Source of the DNA: Verrucomicrobiales bacterium | Lineage (GTDB): Bacteria; Verrucomicrobiota; Verrucomicrobiia; Limisphaerales; J093 | Reading direction: 5' to 3' | Assembly: GCA_024233305.1 (NCBI GenBank) | Contig: JACKPV010000028.1 | Location: 230,078 to 294,077 of the forward strand | DNA length: 64,000 nucleotides | Shown: piece after piece, positions 25,546-34,538 of the stretch | How the letters are laid out: every line of letters begins with the position of its first letter | Position numbering within the stretch: position 1 is the stretch's first letter | Program-made: the position numbers and the translations under genes | Notes under the pieces: model-generated | What the model was told of the DNA's origin: nothing | Database searches by the model: none | What the model saw: the letters and a program-made list of their open reading frames with translations, nothing else

Positions 25546-26934
25546 GTGAGCTCCGCCCGTTCTCCCGTCTTGCCGGCGATTTCTGCCCCTCTTTTGATCG
25601 CCATGCTCGGGGTGGTTTGGCTCACCGGTTGTGCGCTGAAACAAGAGCCCACGCGGGAGGAGAACATCCGGGCCGCGCTCCCGGAAACCACCCAAATCCC
25701 GGGCCGGTGGACCATGGAGGAGGTCAACACGGGCCAAGTGGACGATGGGTGGATCGCGAGCTTCGGCGACCCGGAACTCGAGGCGTTGGTGGACGAGGTC
25801 ATCGCCCACAACCTCAACCTCCAGGTGGCCGGCGGGCGTGTGGAACGGGCTGAGGGCACCTTGCGCCTGGTGCAGGCGGGCTTGCTGCCGGCGGTGGGGG
25901 TGGGCGCCGAGGTTTCGGGGGTGGGCGGCACGGAAATCAACGCCCGGACCACCCGGCAGGCGGGCGTGGCCGTCGCTTGGGAGGCGGATGTTTGGGGCCG
26001 CGTTCGATCGGGGGTCGCCGCCGCCCAGGATTCGCTCGAAGCGGCGCGGGCCGATTACAACGCCGCCCGCCTCTCGCTGGCGGGGCAAACCGCCAAGGCG
26101 TGGTTCCTCGCCCAGGAATTGCGCATGCAGGTGCGCTTCGCGGAGGAGACCGTTGAAGTCCTTGAACGACTGACCGCGCTGACCAGGAAGAATTTCCAGG
26201 TCGGGACCCTCTCGCGCGAGGACGTGTTTCTGGTCGAGGCGAACCTCGCCGCCGCCCAGGACGCCGTGCGGCAGGTGCGGATCGCCGAGACCCAGATCCA
26301 GCGGGCCGTTGAGCTGCTGCTCGGCCGCTACCCTTCGGCCAGCCTCGAGACGAGCGGGACGTTGGTGGCGACCCCGCCGCCGATTCCGGTCGGGATGCCT
26401 TCCGAGCTGTTGGAACGTCGGCCGGACCTCGTGGCGGCCGAGCGTCGGGTGGCCGCCTCCTTTCGCCTCGAACAACAGGCCCGGTTGGCGCGTTTGCCGC
26501 GGTTCACCATCTCCGCCGGCCTCAGTGGCGCAACGAGTTTGGCGGGGATCGTGGGGGACTTGGCGGCGGGCCTGGCAGCGCCGGTCTATGCGCCGGCCCT
26601 GAGCGCGCAAATCGCCATCGCGTCGGCCGACCAGCAAATCGCCTTGAGCGCCTATGGCGCCGCGGTGCTGCGCGCTCTCGAGGAGGTCGAGACCGCGCTG
26701 TTCAACGACCACATCTTCTCGGAGCGCGAGCAGTTCGTCGCGGCCCAAGCCGAGAGCAACCGGCGGGCCTTCGAGATTCTCCGCAAACAACTCGAGACCG
26801 GGAAGATCTCCGCCCTGCCCGTTCTGCAGGTACAGGCCCAGTATGTGGGCGCCCAGATTGTCCTGACCCGGCTGCGGAACCAGCGGCTTGCCCAGCGGGT
26901 CGACCTGCACCTCGCGCTGGGCGGCAGTTTCTGA
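25546..26934 (+). CDS. Outer membrane efflux lipoprotein, NodT/OprM family
   Basis: From the GTG at 25546 the protein starts with a lipoprotein signal: arginine-bearing n-region, hydrophobic core (LLIAMLGVVWLTGC) and the lipidated cysteine in LTGC. It then carries two OEP repeats (about 70-260 and 280-450) that form the periplasmic alpha-barrel of TolC-like channels. Motifs include NLNLQVAGGRVERA, AWEADVWGRVRSG and LLERRPDLVAAERRV, all typical of NodT-type factors. An ATG at 25345 would add 67 residues that run through a 68-bp palindrome, which is unlikely. The adaptor encoded downstream is its natural partner. Confidence 0.9.
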   Translation: MSSARSPVLPAISAPLLIAMLGVVWLTGCALKQEPTREENIRAALPETTQIPGRWTMEEVNTGQVDDGWIASFGDPELEALVDEVIAHNLNLQVAGGRVERAEGTLRLVQAGLLPAVGVGAEVSGVGGTEINARTTRQAGVAVAWEADVWGRVRSGVAAAQDSLEAARADYNAARLSLAGQTAKAWFLAQELRMQVRFAEETVEVLERLTALTRKNFQVGTLSREDVFLVEANLAAAQDAVRQVRIAETQIQRAVELLLGRYPSASLETSGTLVATPPPIPVGMPSELLERRPDLVAAERRVAASFRLEQQARLARLPRFTISAGLSGATSLAGIVGDLAAGLAAPVYAPALSAQIAIASADQQIALSAYGAAVLRALEEVETALFNDHIFSEREQFVAAQAESNRRAFEILRKQLETGKISALPVLQVQAQYVGAQIVLTRLRNQRLAQRVDLHLALGGSF

Positions 26935-26981
26935 TCGCCCCCCTCGAACCCGCTACCCGAACCCCCAACCGCATCATCCCC

Positions 26982-27233
26982 ATGACCCTCACCTCATTCA
27001 TCCTGCTTGTTGTCCTCGCAATCCTGGCCGCCGTGATCTTCATCGAATTGGCGGACATCCCCGGCAACCTCGCCAAATCCAAGGGGCACCCGCAAGCGAA
27101 GGCCATCCACATCCTGGCGTGGCTGGGGCTCCTGTTTGGCGGGGTCGGCTGGGTGCTGGCCATGGTCTGGGCCAACATGAGCCCCGGACCGGTGATCGCG
27201 CCCGAGTCCCGCTCCGACATCAAAACCCAATAA
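26982..27233 (+). CDS. YiaW-like DUF3302 inner membrane protein
   Basis: This is an 83-residue protein with two transmembrane helices (about residues 4-24 and 43-65), separated by a short loop with DIPGNLAKSKGHPQAKAI, the DUF3302 signature region. In E. coli the homologue YiaW is encoded beside the membrane-fusion protein YiaV. The same order is found here, with the adaptor gene 12 bases downstream. The function of the small protein is not known. It may help assemble or stabilise the adaptor. Confidence 0.85.
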   Translation: MTLTSFILLVVLAILAAVIFIELADIPGNLAKSKGHPQAKAIHILAWLGLLFGGVGWVLAMVWANMSPGPVIAPESRSDIKTQ

Positions 27234-27245
27234 GGAACTGACCCC

Positions 27246-28178
27246 ATGACCATCATCACGATTACGTATCTGTCGATCCTCTACCTGGTTTTCGGCAAAT
27301 TCAAATGGTTGCCCTGGAACCGGCTGACGCGGCTCGTCTCGATCGGCCTCGGGGTCTGCGTCCTGACCTGGTTTCTCACCGTCTACAAGAACCTCACCCC
27401 GACCAGCGTCCAGGCCTTCACGTGGGCCCGGGTGGTGGATATTGCCCCCCAGGTTGCGGGCGAAGTGATCAGCGTCGATGTGGGCATGGAGGAGGACGTC
27501 GAGCAGGGAGACGTGCTCTTCCAGATCGACCCCACGCTGTTCCAAGCTCAGGTGAAGCAGTTGGAGGCGGGCCTGAGACTGGCCACCTTGCGCCTCGGCC
27601 AGTTTCAACAACTGGCCGCCTCGGAGGCCGTCTCGCGGTTCTCGGTCGAGCAGACCGAGGCCGAAATCGAAGGGCTCGAGGCCCAGTTGAAGGCCGCCCG
27701 GTTCAACCTGACCAATGCCACCGTGCGCGCCCCGTTCGCGGGTCGAATCCCGAAGAACGTGCTCAAGCCGGGGGTGCAGGTCGCCCCTGGTCGCGCCGTG
27801 TTCGGTCTGGTCGACACGGCCAACGTCATGGTCGCGGCCCTGATCCCTCAGCGGGCCCTTCCCAACATGAAGGTTGGCGACCCGGCCATGATCCACTTCC
27901 TGGCCCTGCCGGGAAGGGTCTTCAAGGCCCGGATCTCGGAAATCCAAACGGCCATCGGTGAAGGACGGTTCGTCGCCCAAGGCATGGATCAGGTGTCGCA
28001 GCGCCGGATGGTCCGGGTCTTCCCGATCATTCTGAGCCTGCCCGAGGACTTCCCGCCGGAGCTGCGAAAACTGGGGCTCGCCGCCAAGGTCACGGTGGTC
28101 ACGGAGAACGCGGGCCTCGTCGGCAAGTACGCGGCGATTGCCCAATGGATCAGCACCTCTCTGGACGCCATCCTCTGA
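27246..28178 (+). CDS. HlyD/EmrA-type periplasmic adaptor (YiaV-like)
   Basis: The product has 310 residues. Two N-terminal hydrophobic segments (about 2-20 and 29-48) anchor it. The biotinyl-lipoyl domain is split by a coiled-coil hairpin: VDIAPQVAGEVISVDVGMEE and ATVRAPFAGRI flank residues about 95-155. A beta-barrel follows (VMVAALIPQRA onward). Membrane-fusion proteins of this type link an inner-membrane pump to a TolC-like duct. The outer membrane factor and YiaW-like genes lie just upstream, but no inner-membrane pump gene is present in this cluster. Confidence 0.9.
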   Translation: MTIITITYLSILYLVFGKFKWLPWNRLTRLVSIGLGVCVLTWFLTVYKNLTPTSVQAFTWARVVDIAPQVAGEVISVDVGMEEDVEQGDVLFQIDPTLFQAQVKQLEAGLRLATLRLGQFQQLAASEAVSRFSVEQTEAEIEGLEAQLKAARFNLTNATVRAPFAGRIPKNVLKPGVQVAPGRAVFGLVDTANVMVAALIPQRALPNMKVGDPAMIHFLALPGRVFKARISEIQTAIGEGRFVAQGMDQVSQRRMVRVFPIILSLPEDFPPELRKLGLAAKVTVVTENAGLVGKYAAIAQWISTSLDAIL

Positions 28179-28199
28179 GCCGCGGTCAGCACACCGGTC

Positions 28200-29420
28200 A
28201 TGAAAAAGAACCTCCTCCCTCCTCCGGTTGGCGCGGCGTTGTGGCTGCTCGCCGGTACGATGCCCATCGATGCCATCGCTCAATCGGGTGGGCTGTTCCT
28301 GCCTGAAAACGGGGGGCCAAGCAACGGGACGGCCCAGGCCGGGTCGGCCGCCCTCGCCCGGGATGCCGAGACGGCCTGGTTGAACCCCGCCGGCATGACC
28401 CGGCTCGAATCCCCGGAAGCGGTGATTTCGCTCATGCCCTTCCGTCTCGGCTTCCAATTCAATCCATCGGCCGCCACCACGATCAACGGAAGCAACGGAG
28501 CAGATCAGGGTGATTGGGGCCCGGCGGCCGCCACCTTCATCGCCGTTCCCGTAAGCGAGCGCGTGGCCCTGGGATTCAGCCTCACCTCCCCGGCCGGGTT
28601 GATCATCGATCCGGCGGACGATTGGGTCGGGGGCAGTTGGACCACCAAGTCCTCCCTGATGGCGGTCAATCTCGAGCCGTCGGTCGGCGTCCGGTTGAAT
28701 GATCAGTGGTCGATCGGCGCCGGACTGGACGTCCAGTATCTGACCTTCGAACAAGAGCTTCGGGTGCCGCTGGTGGGGCAGATCGTGGGGATTGATGGGG
28801 ATAGCTGGAACGTGGGGGCCTCGGTCGGGCTGCTTTGGGAGCCGCTCGAGACGACCCGCCTGGGCCTGCGCTACCGTTCCCCGGTGGAGCATGAGTTGAG
28901 CGGCGACTTGACCCTCATCGGCACTCGCCAGGTTTCCACCAGTTTTCTCATGCCCATGAGCGCCACCCTGTCGGGTTACCATGAACTCAGCGACCGTGTG
29001 GCCTTGCTGGCGGATGTCGGCTGGAGCAACTGGCAGGCCTTCGACCGGAATGTCCTCACCCTCGACAACTCGGGGCTGACCACCGAATTGGCGCGGAATT
29101 ATCAAGACGTCTGTAACTTCGCCTTGGGCGCCCACTTCCGCCCGGCCGCCCGGTGGCTGTTGATGGTCGGCGCCGGCTACACCAGTTCCGCGGTCGCGGA
29201 TGCCGACCGAACGCCCGATCTCCCGGCCGATCAGCAGGTGCGCGGGTCGGTCGGCGTCGAGTATGAGATCAACGCGCGCTGGAGGATCGGCGCCAACTAT
29301 ACCTACCTGTGGCTGGGGGAAAACCAGATCGACCAGACCCGGGTTCTGGGGGCCCGGTTGGCGGGCGATTACGACGCCTTCGCCCACATCATTGGCGCTT
29401 ACGGTTCGGTGCGCTTCTGA
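28200..29420 (+). CDS. FadL/OmpP1-family outer membrane transport protein
   Basis: The 406-residue product has a signal peptide ending near IDAIAQSGG. The FadL-family N-terminal hatch has GGPSNGTAQAGSAALARDAE and WLNPAGMTRL, and the remainder shows alternating amphipathic strands to a terminal aromatic residue (GAYGSVRF), as in a beta-barrel. The family imports hydrophobic molecules such as long-chain fatty acids across the outer membrane. It starts 21 bases after the adaptor gene, so the cluster 24775-29420 looks like one envelope operon. Confidence 0.9.
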   Translation: MKKNLLPPPVGAALWLLAGTMPIDAIAQSGGLFLPENGGPSNGTAQAGSAALARDAETAWLNPAGMTRLESPEAVISLMPFRLGFQFNPSAATTINGSNGADQGDWGPAAATFIAVPVSERVALGFSLTSPAGLIIDPADDWVGGSWTTKSSLMAVNLEPSVGVRLNDQWSIGAGLDVQYLTFEQELRVPLVGQIVGIDGDSWNVGASVGLLWEPLETTRLGLRYRSPVEHELSGDLTLIGTRQVSTSFLMPMSATLSGYHELSDRVALLADVGWSNWQAFDRNVLTLDNSGLTTELARNYQDVCNFALGAHFRPAARWLLMVGAGYTSSAVADADRTPDLPADQQVRGSVGVEYEINARWRIGANYTYLWLGENQIDQTRVLGARLAGDYDAFAHIIGAYGSVRF

Positions 29421-29448
29421 TGATTACCCGCTTCGGGAAAGCGCCGAC

Positions 29449-29844
29449 ATGCAGAGAATCCTGCCCCCCGTCCTGGTCGCCGGCCTCCTCAGGGCCGCCA
29501 CCGGGTGCGCCACGAGCCCCGGTTTCGCGAATACCGTTCGCCGAGGTGAAACCGCCCGGGCAGACCCGGTGGAAACCGGCGAGGTGATGGTCGTGATCCA
29601 GGCGGCGGATCAAGTCGCTCAGGTCGGCGATTCCGTTCGGGTACTGCGTCGCTCGGATGGTGGCGTACGGGTGGTGCTTCAGTCCGGGATGCTTCAACTT
29701 CTCAAAACGTCCATCCTGGGTGGCCCGATGACCGGGGTATTACCTCAGCGCCGCCTCCACAGGGGCGCCGGGTTGCGGCGTTGCGGTCCCGAAACCGGCA
29801 GGCTAAGGTCCGCCCGGCGTGATGACGGCGTTCGCACCGGTTGA
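29449..29844 (+). CDS. Small putative lipoprotein, SlyB-like fragment
   Basis: An ATG 28 bases after the FadL gene opens a short frame with a lipobox-like ATGC (Cys20). Further on, EVMVVIQAADQVAQVGDSVR and VLRRSDGGVRVV resemble the C-terminal beta part of SlyB-type lipoproteins. The expected glycine-zipper segment is absent, and the last 40 residues are arginine-rich and unlike a protein end. The gene is probably truncated or frameshifted near residue 90. It overlaps the start of the next gene by 26 bases. Confidence 0.45.
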   Translation: MQRILPPVLVAGLLRAATGCATSPGFANTVRRGETARADPVETGEVMVVIQAADQVAQVGDSVRVLRRSDGGVRVVLQSGMLQLLKTSILGGPMTGVLPQRRLHRGAGLRRCGPETGRLRSARRDDGVRTG

Positions 29845-31270
29845 CGGCGGATTTCGCCGCCGAAGAAGAGCCCCCTGGCATGCTGAGGTGGAGGTGCCCC
29901 GCGGCCTGCACAACGTCGAGATTGGTCCGGCAGCCCGTTTGCGGTCAGCCCTTCGGGCGATTCTCCTGGGATCGCTCCTCGCCGGTCAGGGGAGTGCGGC
30001 GTGCGGCGACGCCACGCCCCCGCTCGATCCTGTGCCGGAGGCGACGTCCCCCGCGGCCACCGCGACAGACGAAGCCAGGGCGGAGGAGAGCCTGCGCGAG
30101 ACAAGCAAGCCGGTGGAAGCCACCGCCGTGGCCGAGTCGCCGGATACCGTGCAGCAGACCCTCCTGCAGTCGCTCGAGTGGCAACCGGGGATCATTGGCA
30201 ACCGCGTTGCCCAAGGGATGCACCGGTGGTGGACCAATCGGATTGAAGACTTGAACCGCAAAACGGGGATCCGGCTCAGCGTGGATTACAATTTCCTTTT
30301 CCAGCAAGCCTGGCCGGCCGGCGACATCGACCTGGGCAGCGCAGGGGAGTTCCGCTTCACTTCGCGGTGGAATCCGCGGCCCGGCTCGACCAACAACCCG
30401 GGGTTCCTCGACTTTCAGGTCCGTTATCGTCACGCCACCAGCGAGATCCCGCCTTCCGCCTTGGGCCGTCAGATCGGCTCGCTGTGGCCAACCACACGGG
30501 GCTTCAACGATGTCGGGGTGGAGATCAGCCATTTCTATTATGAACAGTATCTCGTCGATGAGCGCATCGGCTTCCGCTTGGGCCAGTCGCGCATCGACAA
30601 TGTGTTCGACGTGCATGCCCTGCGCGATCAGCGGCGCTTCTTCCTGAACCCGGCGTTCTCGGCGAACCCCGCGGTGGCGGACCCGGCCTTCGGGCTCGTG
30701 GGGGTCCTGATGACGCGGCCCCTCAAGAATCTGAAGGTCAGTTTCGGCGCCACCGACGCCAACTCCCAACAATTCCCTTACAGCGGGCAAAGCGGTGTTG
30801 GCCTCGACGATCTCTATTACACCGGCCAGATTGGCTGGCGGCCTCGCTTAAGTGCGGCAGGGGACACCCTGCTCCAGGCCATGGTCTGGAGGCGTGAGGA
30901 AAGCCGGATCGGTCCGGAAGGCAGCGGTTTCAGCGTGCTGGCGCAGCATCGCTGGCCGGATTCGGCGACGTTGTTCCTCCGTTACAGCCACTCGGAAGGA
31001 GCCACGGTGGCCTCTGAGTTCCTTGCTGGCGGCGTGGGGTGGCAGCCTTGGGGGCGACAACGGGGTCACCAGATCGGCGTCGCCGGAGGTTGGGGGCGGC
31101 CCATGCTGCAGGGCCTGCGCGACCAGTATGTCGCCGAGATCTTCTACCGAATCCATCTGACCTCGGCCTTCGATCTGACCCCGGACGTCCAACTGATCAT
31201 CGACCCCTCACTGAACCGTGCAGAGGACGTGGTCGCCGTCTTCGGGGTCCGCGGGCGCGTTTCCTTCTGA
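29819..31270 (+). CDS. OprB-like carbohydrate-selective porin
   Basis: Up to 483 residues; the GTG at 29888 is a plausible shorter start. A signal peptide (ALRAILLGSLLAGQGSA) is followed by a Thr/Pro/Ala-rich linker and then an outer-membrane barrel with GIRLSVDYNFLFQQAW, LDFQVRYRHATS and a terminal aromatic (GRVSF). These features match the OprB family (carbohydrate porin), which passes sugars through the outer membrane. A sugar role would fit the nearby beta-helix protein and the xylan genes at the far end. Its stop codon (TGA, 31268-31270) shares its last base with a repeat element. Confidence 0.8.
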   Translation: MMTAFAPVDGGFRRRRRAPWHAEVEVPRGLHNVEIGPAARLRSALRAILLGSLLAGQGSAACGDATPPLDPVPEATSPAATATDEARAEESLRETSKPVEATAVAESPDTVQQTLLQSLEWQPGIIGNRVAQGMHRWWTNRIEDLNRKTGIRLSVDYNFLFQQAWPAGDIDLGSAGEFRFTSRWNPRPGSTNNPGFLDFQVRYRHATSEIPPSALGRQIGSLWPTTRGFNDVGVEISHFYYEQYLVDERIGFRLGQSRIDNVFDVHALRDQRRFFLNPAFSANPAVADPAFGLVGVLMTRPLKNLKVSFGATDANSQQFPYSGQSGVGLDDLYYTGQIGWRPRLSAAGDTLLQAMVWRREESRIGPEGSGFSVLAQHRWPDSATLFLRYSHSEGATVASEFLAGGVGWQPWGRQRGHQIGVAGGWGRPMLQGLRDQYVAEIFYRIHLTSAFDLTPDVQLIIDPSLNRAEDVVAVFGVRGRVSF

Positions 31271-31464
31271 GCCGTAACGATTCAGTAACTCGAAGCCGCC
31301 GACGTGTAGTCGGCGCATGATTCAGCTGGGATACGGCCCTTTGCCGCTCGGCGCGATGATCCACCAAAACGTGACCGCCAGTCGGAATCGGCGGGGCCGC
31401 GTACGCCTTGGATTCCAGCGCCGACTACACGTCGGCGGCTACCGCGGGTTGAATCGATACGGCT
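31270..31464 (+). repeat. Stop-codon-adjacent inverted-repeat element, copy 2
   Basis: The 195-bp element starts AGCCGTAACGATTCAGTAAC with its first A being the last base of the porin stop codon TGA. It ends with GAATCGATACGGCT. The internal hairpins GCCGCCGACGTGTAGTCGGC and its facing copy are intact. It is in the same polarity relative to the upstream gene as copies 1 and 3. Confidence 0.88.
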
Positions 31465-31814
31465 GAGGTGGACCTGACCACGCCTTCCCCGAGTGAGCGT
31501 AGGGGCGCAGGGCGTTGCCCCGCGGTGGGCTCAAGGGCGCGCAGCGGGGAGGACCTGTTTCCTGGCTTGCTGGCCCAGCGGCAACGGAACAGGCAGAAAC
31601 CACGATCCGGCGCCAACGCCCACCAACGGGCGTCCGTCCTGCTTGGATTCCAATCATGGAGGCTGTGTGTCAATAGTGAGGACTGACCCCCAGTCTTTCG
31701 CTTGCCACAACCCCGGTGTTCCTTATGCTGAATCCGCGCTCAGTGACGCAGCCCGCGGGGGGACGGCTCACCGGCCGGGTTCCCTTCCGCGGCCGCACCA
31801 TCAACGTGAACACC
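31465..31814. other. Intergenic region without recognised features
   Basis: About 350 bases between the repeat element and the beta-helix gene. I see no gene, RNA or strong promoter. An upstream in-frame ATG at 31716 could extend the next protein by 33 residues, but the later start gives a proper signal peptide. Confidence 0.5.
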
Positions 31815-34166
31815 ATGTCCTCGACCTCCTGCAAGCCCATCCGGTTCCCCGCACGCGCCCTGTTGCTGGCGGGTTCGCTGCAACTTCCGGCCGCCGAGTT
31901 CCACGTGGCCCTTGACGGCAACAACGCCAATCCCGGCACCCGTGAGTCCCCCCTTCGGACCATCCAACGCGCGGCCGATCTGGCCCAACCCGGTGACGTC
32001 ATCACCGTCCATGCAGGCGTTTACCGAGAACGCGTCAACCCGCCGCGCGGCGGGACTTCGGATGACCGCCGCATCGTCTATCAGGCCGCGCCCGGTGAAC
32101 GCGTGGCGATCAAGGGCTCGGAACGGGTACGCGATTGGAAGCACGTGCAGGACGAAGTCTGGAACGTGACCCTGCCGAACGCCTTTTTCAAAGGGTTCAA
32201 CCCCTACACGAACCTCATTCGCGGCGACTGGTTCAACGGCCGCGGGCGCGTGCATCACACCGGCGCGGTCTACCTGGATGGCGAGTGGTTGACCGAGGCC
32301 GCCAGCCTTGACGAAGTCCTCCTGCCGGCCGGCCAGAAGCCGTCGTGGCTCACCACCGGCGACGCGGATTACCTGCTGAATGTCGCCTGGTTCCGTCCGG
32401 TGACGCTGAGCGACGGGCCCGCCGTGCCCGCCGCAGGCTTTGCCGCCCAAGCCGGTATCCAGGCCGCGCCCTGCTCCGAAGGCGGCGAGTGCATCGGCTG
32501 GATCGAGCCGGGTGACTGGGCGACCTACAGAGCGGTGGATTTCGGCGCCGGCGCCGACACGGTCGAGATTCGGGCCGCCTCCGCGACCGCCGGTGGCCGC
32601 ATCGAGTTGCGCCTGGACGGACCGCAAGGCCGTTTGCTCGGGGGCTGCACGGTGGGCAGCACGGGTGACTGGCAGGCCTGGACCACGGTGCCGGCCCGCA
32701 TCGAAAGAACGAGCGGCAAGCGGACCTTGTGTCTCGTCTTCAAGACCCGGACCCCCATCGCGCGGAAGAACAGCGCCTTGAATCCGCAACTCTGGTTCGC
32801 CCGTGTCAGCGACGAACAGACCACTATCTGGGCCCAGTTCGACGGCGTGAATCCAAACGAACACGAGGTCGAAATCAATGCGCGCCAGACCGTGTTCTAT
32901 CCCGATCAACCCGGCCGCAACCACCTCACGGTGCGCGGATTCACCCTGCAACACGCCGCCACTCCCTGGGCCCCACCGACCGCCGAACAGATCGGCTTGA
33001 TCGGCACGCACTGGAGCAAGGGCTGGATCATCGAGCACAACACCATCACCCACTCGGTCTGTTCGGGCATTGCGCTGGGCAAACACGGCGACGCCTTCGA
33101 CAACACCTCCGCCGACACCGCCGAGGGCTACGTCAAGACCATCGAACGCGCCCACGCTTTCGTCATCCCGTGGACGAGGGATACCATCGGCCACCACATC
33201 GTCCGCCATAACACCATCGCGCACTGCGAACAGGCCGGGATCGTCGGGAGCCTCGGCGCCGCCTTCAGCACCGTCGAGGGCAACGAAATCCACGACATCC
33301 ATGTCCGCCGCCTGTTCACCGGCGCCGAGATGGCCGGGATCAAGTTCCATGCCGCCATCGACACCGTCATCCGGAACAACCACCTGCACCGCACGACCCG
33401 CGGCCTCTGGCTGGATTGGATGGCGCAGGGCACGCGGGTGTCGGCCAACCTCTTCCACGACAACGCCAGCGAGGACCTCTTCGTCGAGGTGAACCACGGC
33501 CCGTTCCTCGTCGACAACAACCTCTTCCTCTCCCCCTCGAGCCTGCTCGACATGTCGGAGGGCGGTGCCTACGCGCACAACCTCTTTGCCGGGCGGCTGA
33601 CCAACCGGCCCGAGCCGGGACGCGAAACCCCGTTTCACCCCGCCCACACCACAACCGTGGCCGGGCTCGCGGTCACGACCGGAGGCGACAATCGCTTCTT
33701 CAACAACGTCTTCGTGGGCGACGGGAGTTCACCATCGGCGGCGGATATGGGCGACGTGCGGGCCCTGCGCTGGATCAGCAGCCGCGGCCTCTGGGGCTAC
33801 GACGGGCGGGCCTTCCCGATTGTGGCGGCGGGCAACGTCCACTACCACGGCGCCCTGCCAGGCACGACCGAGCCCGATGCCCTGGTGCTGCCAGACCACG
33901 ATCCGGCCCTCTACTTGGGCGAGACGGACGGCAGATTCGACCTGGAAATCGCGCCCGGCGACATCCTGCGGCAGGCGAGTACTCTCCCGGTCACCACCGA
34001 AGTCCTCGGCAAGGCCCGCGTCCCGGACCTCCCCTACGTCGACGCCGAGGACCGCCCCATCCGCGTGCAAGTCGACTACCTCGGCCGCACGCGCGACCCG
34101 AAACGCCCGACGCCGGGCCCCTTCGAAGGCCTCAAGCCCGGCGAGAACCGGCTGCGGGTTTGGTGA
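31815..34166 (+). CDS. Secreted parallel beta-helix protein with an inserted CBM6 module
   Basis: The 783-residue product starts with a signal peptide (ALLLAGSLQLPAAEF). The opening FHVALDGNNANPGTRESPLR and TIQRAADLAQPGDVITVHAG are typical of right-handed beta-helix glycan-active proteins (DUF1565/Beta_helix). Residues about 226-308 form a CBM6-like domain (GWIEPGDWATYRAVDFG, GGRIELRLDGPQG). Further helix coils follow (NHLTVRGF, GWIIEHNTITHS, HHIVRHNTIAHCEQAGI, TRVSANLFHDN). Carbohydrate binding is likely, and lyase or hydrolase activity is possible, but no catalytic set can be assigned. Confidence 0.82.
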   Translation: MSSTSCKPIRFPARALLLAGSLQLPAAEFHVALDGNNANPGTRESPLRTIQRAADLAQPGDVITVHAGVYRERVNPPRGGTSDDRRIVYQAAPGERVAIKGSERVRDWKHVQDEVWNVTLPNAFFKGFNPYTNLIRGDWFNGRGRVHHTGAVYLDGEWLTEAASLDEVLLPAGQKPSWLTTGDADYLLNVAWFRPVTLSDGPAVPAAGFAAQAGIQAAPCSEGGECIGWIEPGDWATYRAVDFGAGADTVEIRAASATAGGRIELRLDGPQGRLLGGCTVGSTGDWQAWTTVPARIERTSGKRTLCLVFKTRTPIARKNSALNPQLWFARVSDEQTTIWAQFDGVNPNEHEVEINARQTVFYPDQPGRNHLTVRGFTLQHAATPWAPPTAEQIGLIGTHWSKGWIIEHNTITHSVCSGIALGKHGDAFDNTSADTAEGYVKTIERAHAFVIPWTRDTIGHHIVRHNTIAHCEQAGIVGSLGAAFSTVEGNEIHDIHVRRLFTGAEMAGIKFHAAIDTVIRNNHLHRTTRGLWLDWMAQGTRVSANLFHDNASEDLFVEVNHGPFLVDNNLFLSPSSLLDMSEGGAYAHNLFAGRLTNRPEPGRETPFHPAHTTTVAGLAVTTGGDNRFFNNVFVGDGSSPSAADMGDVRALRWISSRGLWGYDGRAFPIVAAGNVHYHGALPGTTEPDALVLPDHDPALYLGETDGRFDLEIAPGDILRQASTLPVTTEVLGKARVPDLPYVDAEDRPIRVQVDYLGRTRDPKRPTPGPFEGLKPGENRLRVW

Positions 34167-34537
34167 ACGGTGAAATGAAAGCGGCCTTCCTGAACGCCAG
34201 CGATCGCCCTGGCCCGGCAACGTGCCGGCCCGGAGGCCTGGGCCGCGCGGCTCCCGGGCATCCCCGCCGCGTTCCGAAGCAGAGCTGCTGCGCCCCATCA
34301 GCGCTTCGACAGATGCTGCAGCATTGTTCAGCCGTCCCGCTTATCCGTATCGATTCAACAGGCCGTAGCCGCCGACGTGTAGTCGGCGCTGAAATCCAAT
34401 GGCTTACGCGGTCCCGCTAGTTCCGACTGGCCGTCACGTTTTGGTGGATCGTCGCACCCGGCGGCAGGCGGACGGATCCCCGCTGAATAATGCGCCGACT
34501 GCACGTCGGCGGCTACGAGTTACTGAATCGATACGGC
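34167..34537. other. Convergent intergenic region
   Basis: This lies between the stops of the plus-strand beta-helix gene and the minus-strand YwqK-like gene. The right half is copy 3 of the stop-adjacent element (34343-34538). The left half (to about 34342) shows only GC-rich sequence with short palindromes such as GGCCCGGcaacgtGCCGGCCC, which may help terminate transcription. Confidence 0.55.
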
Positions 34538-34538
34538 T
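34343..34538 (-). repeat. Stop-codon-adjacent inverted-repeat element, copy 3
   Basis: Read on the minus strand, the element follows the stop codon TAA of the YwqK-like gene, sharing its last A (TAAGCCGTATCGATTCAGTA). The hairpin GCCGCCGACGTGCAGTCGGC and the far end with GTTGAATCGATACGG are present. The polarity relative to the upstream gene is the same as in copies 1 and 2, although the element lies on the other strand. Confidence 0.88.
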
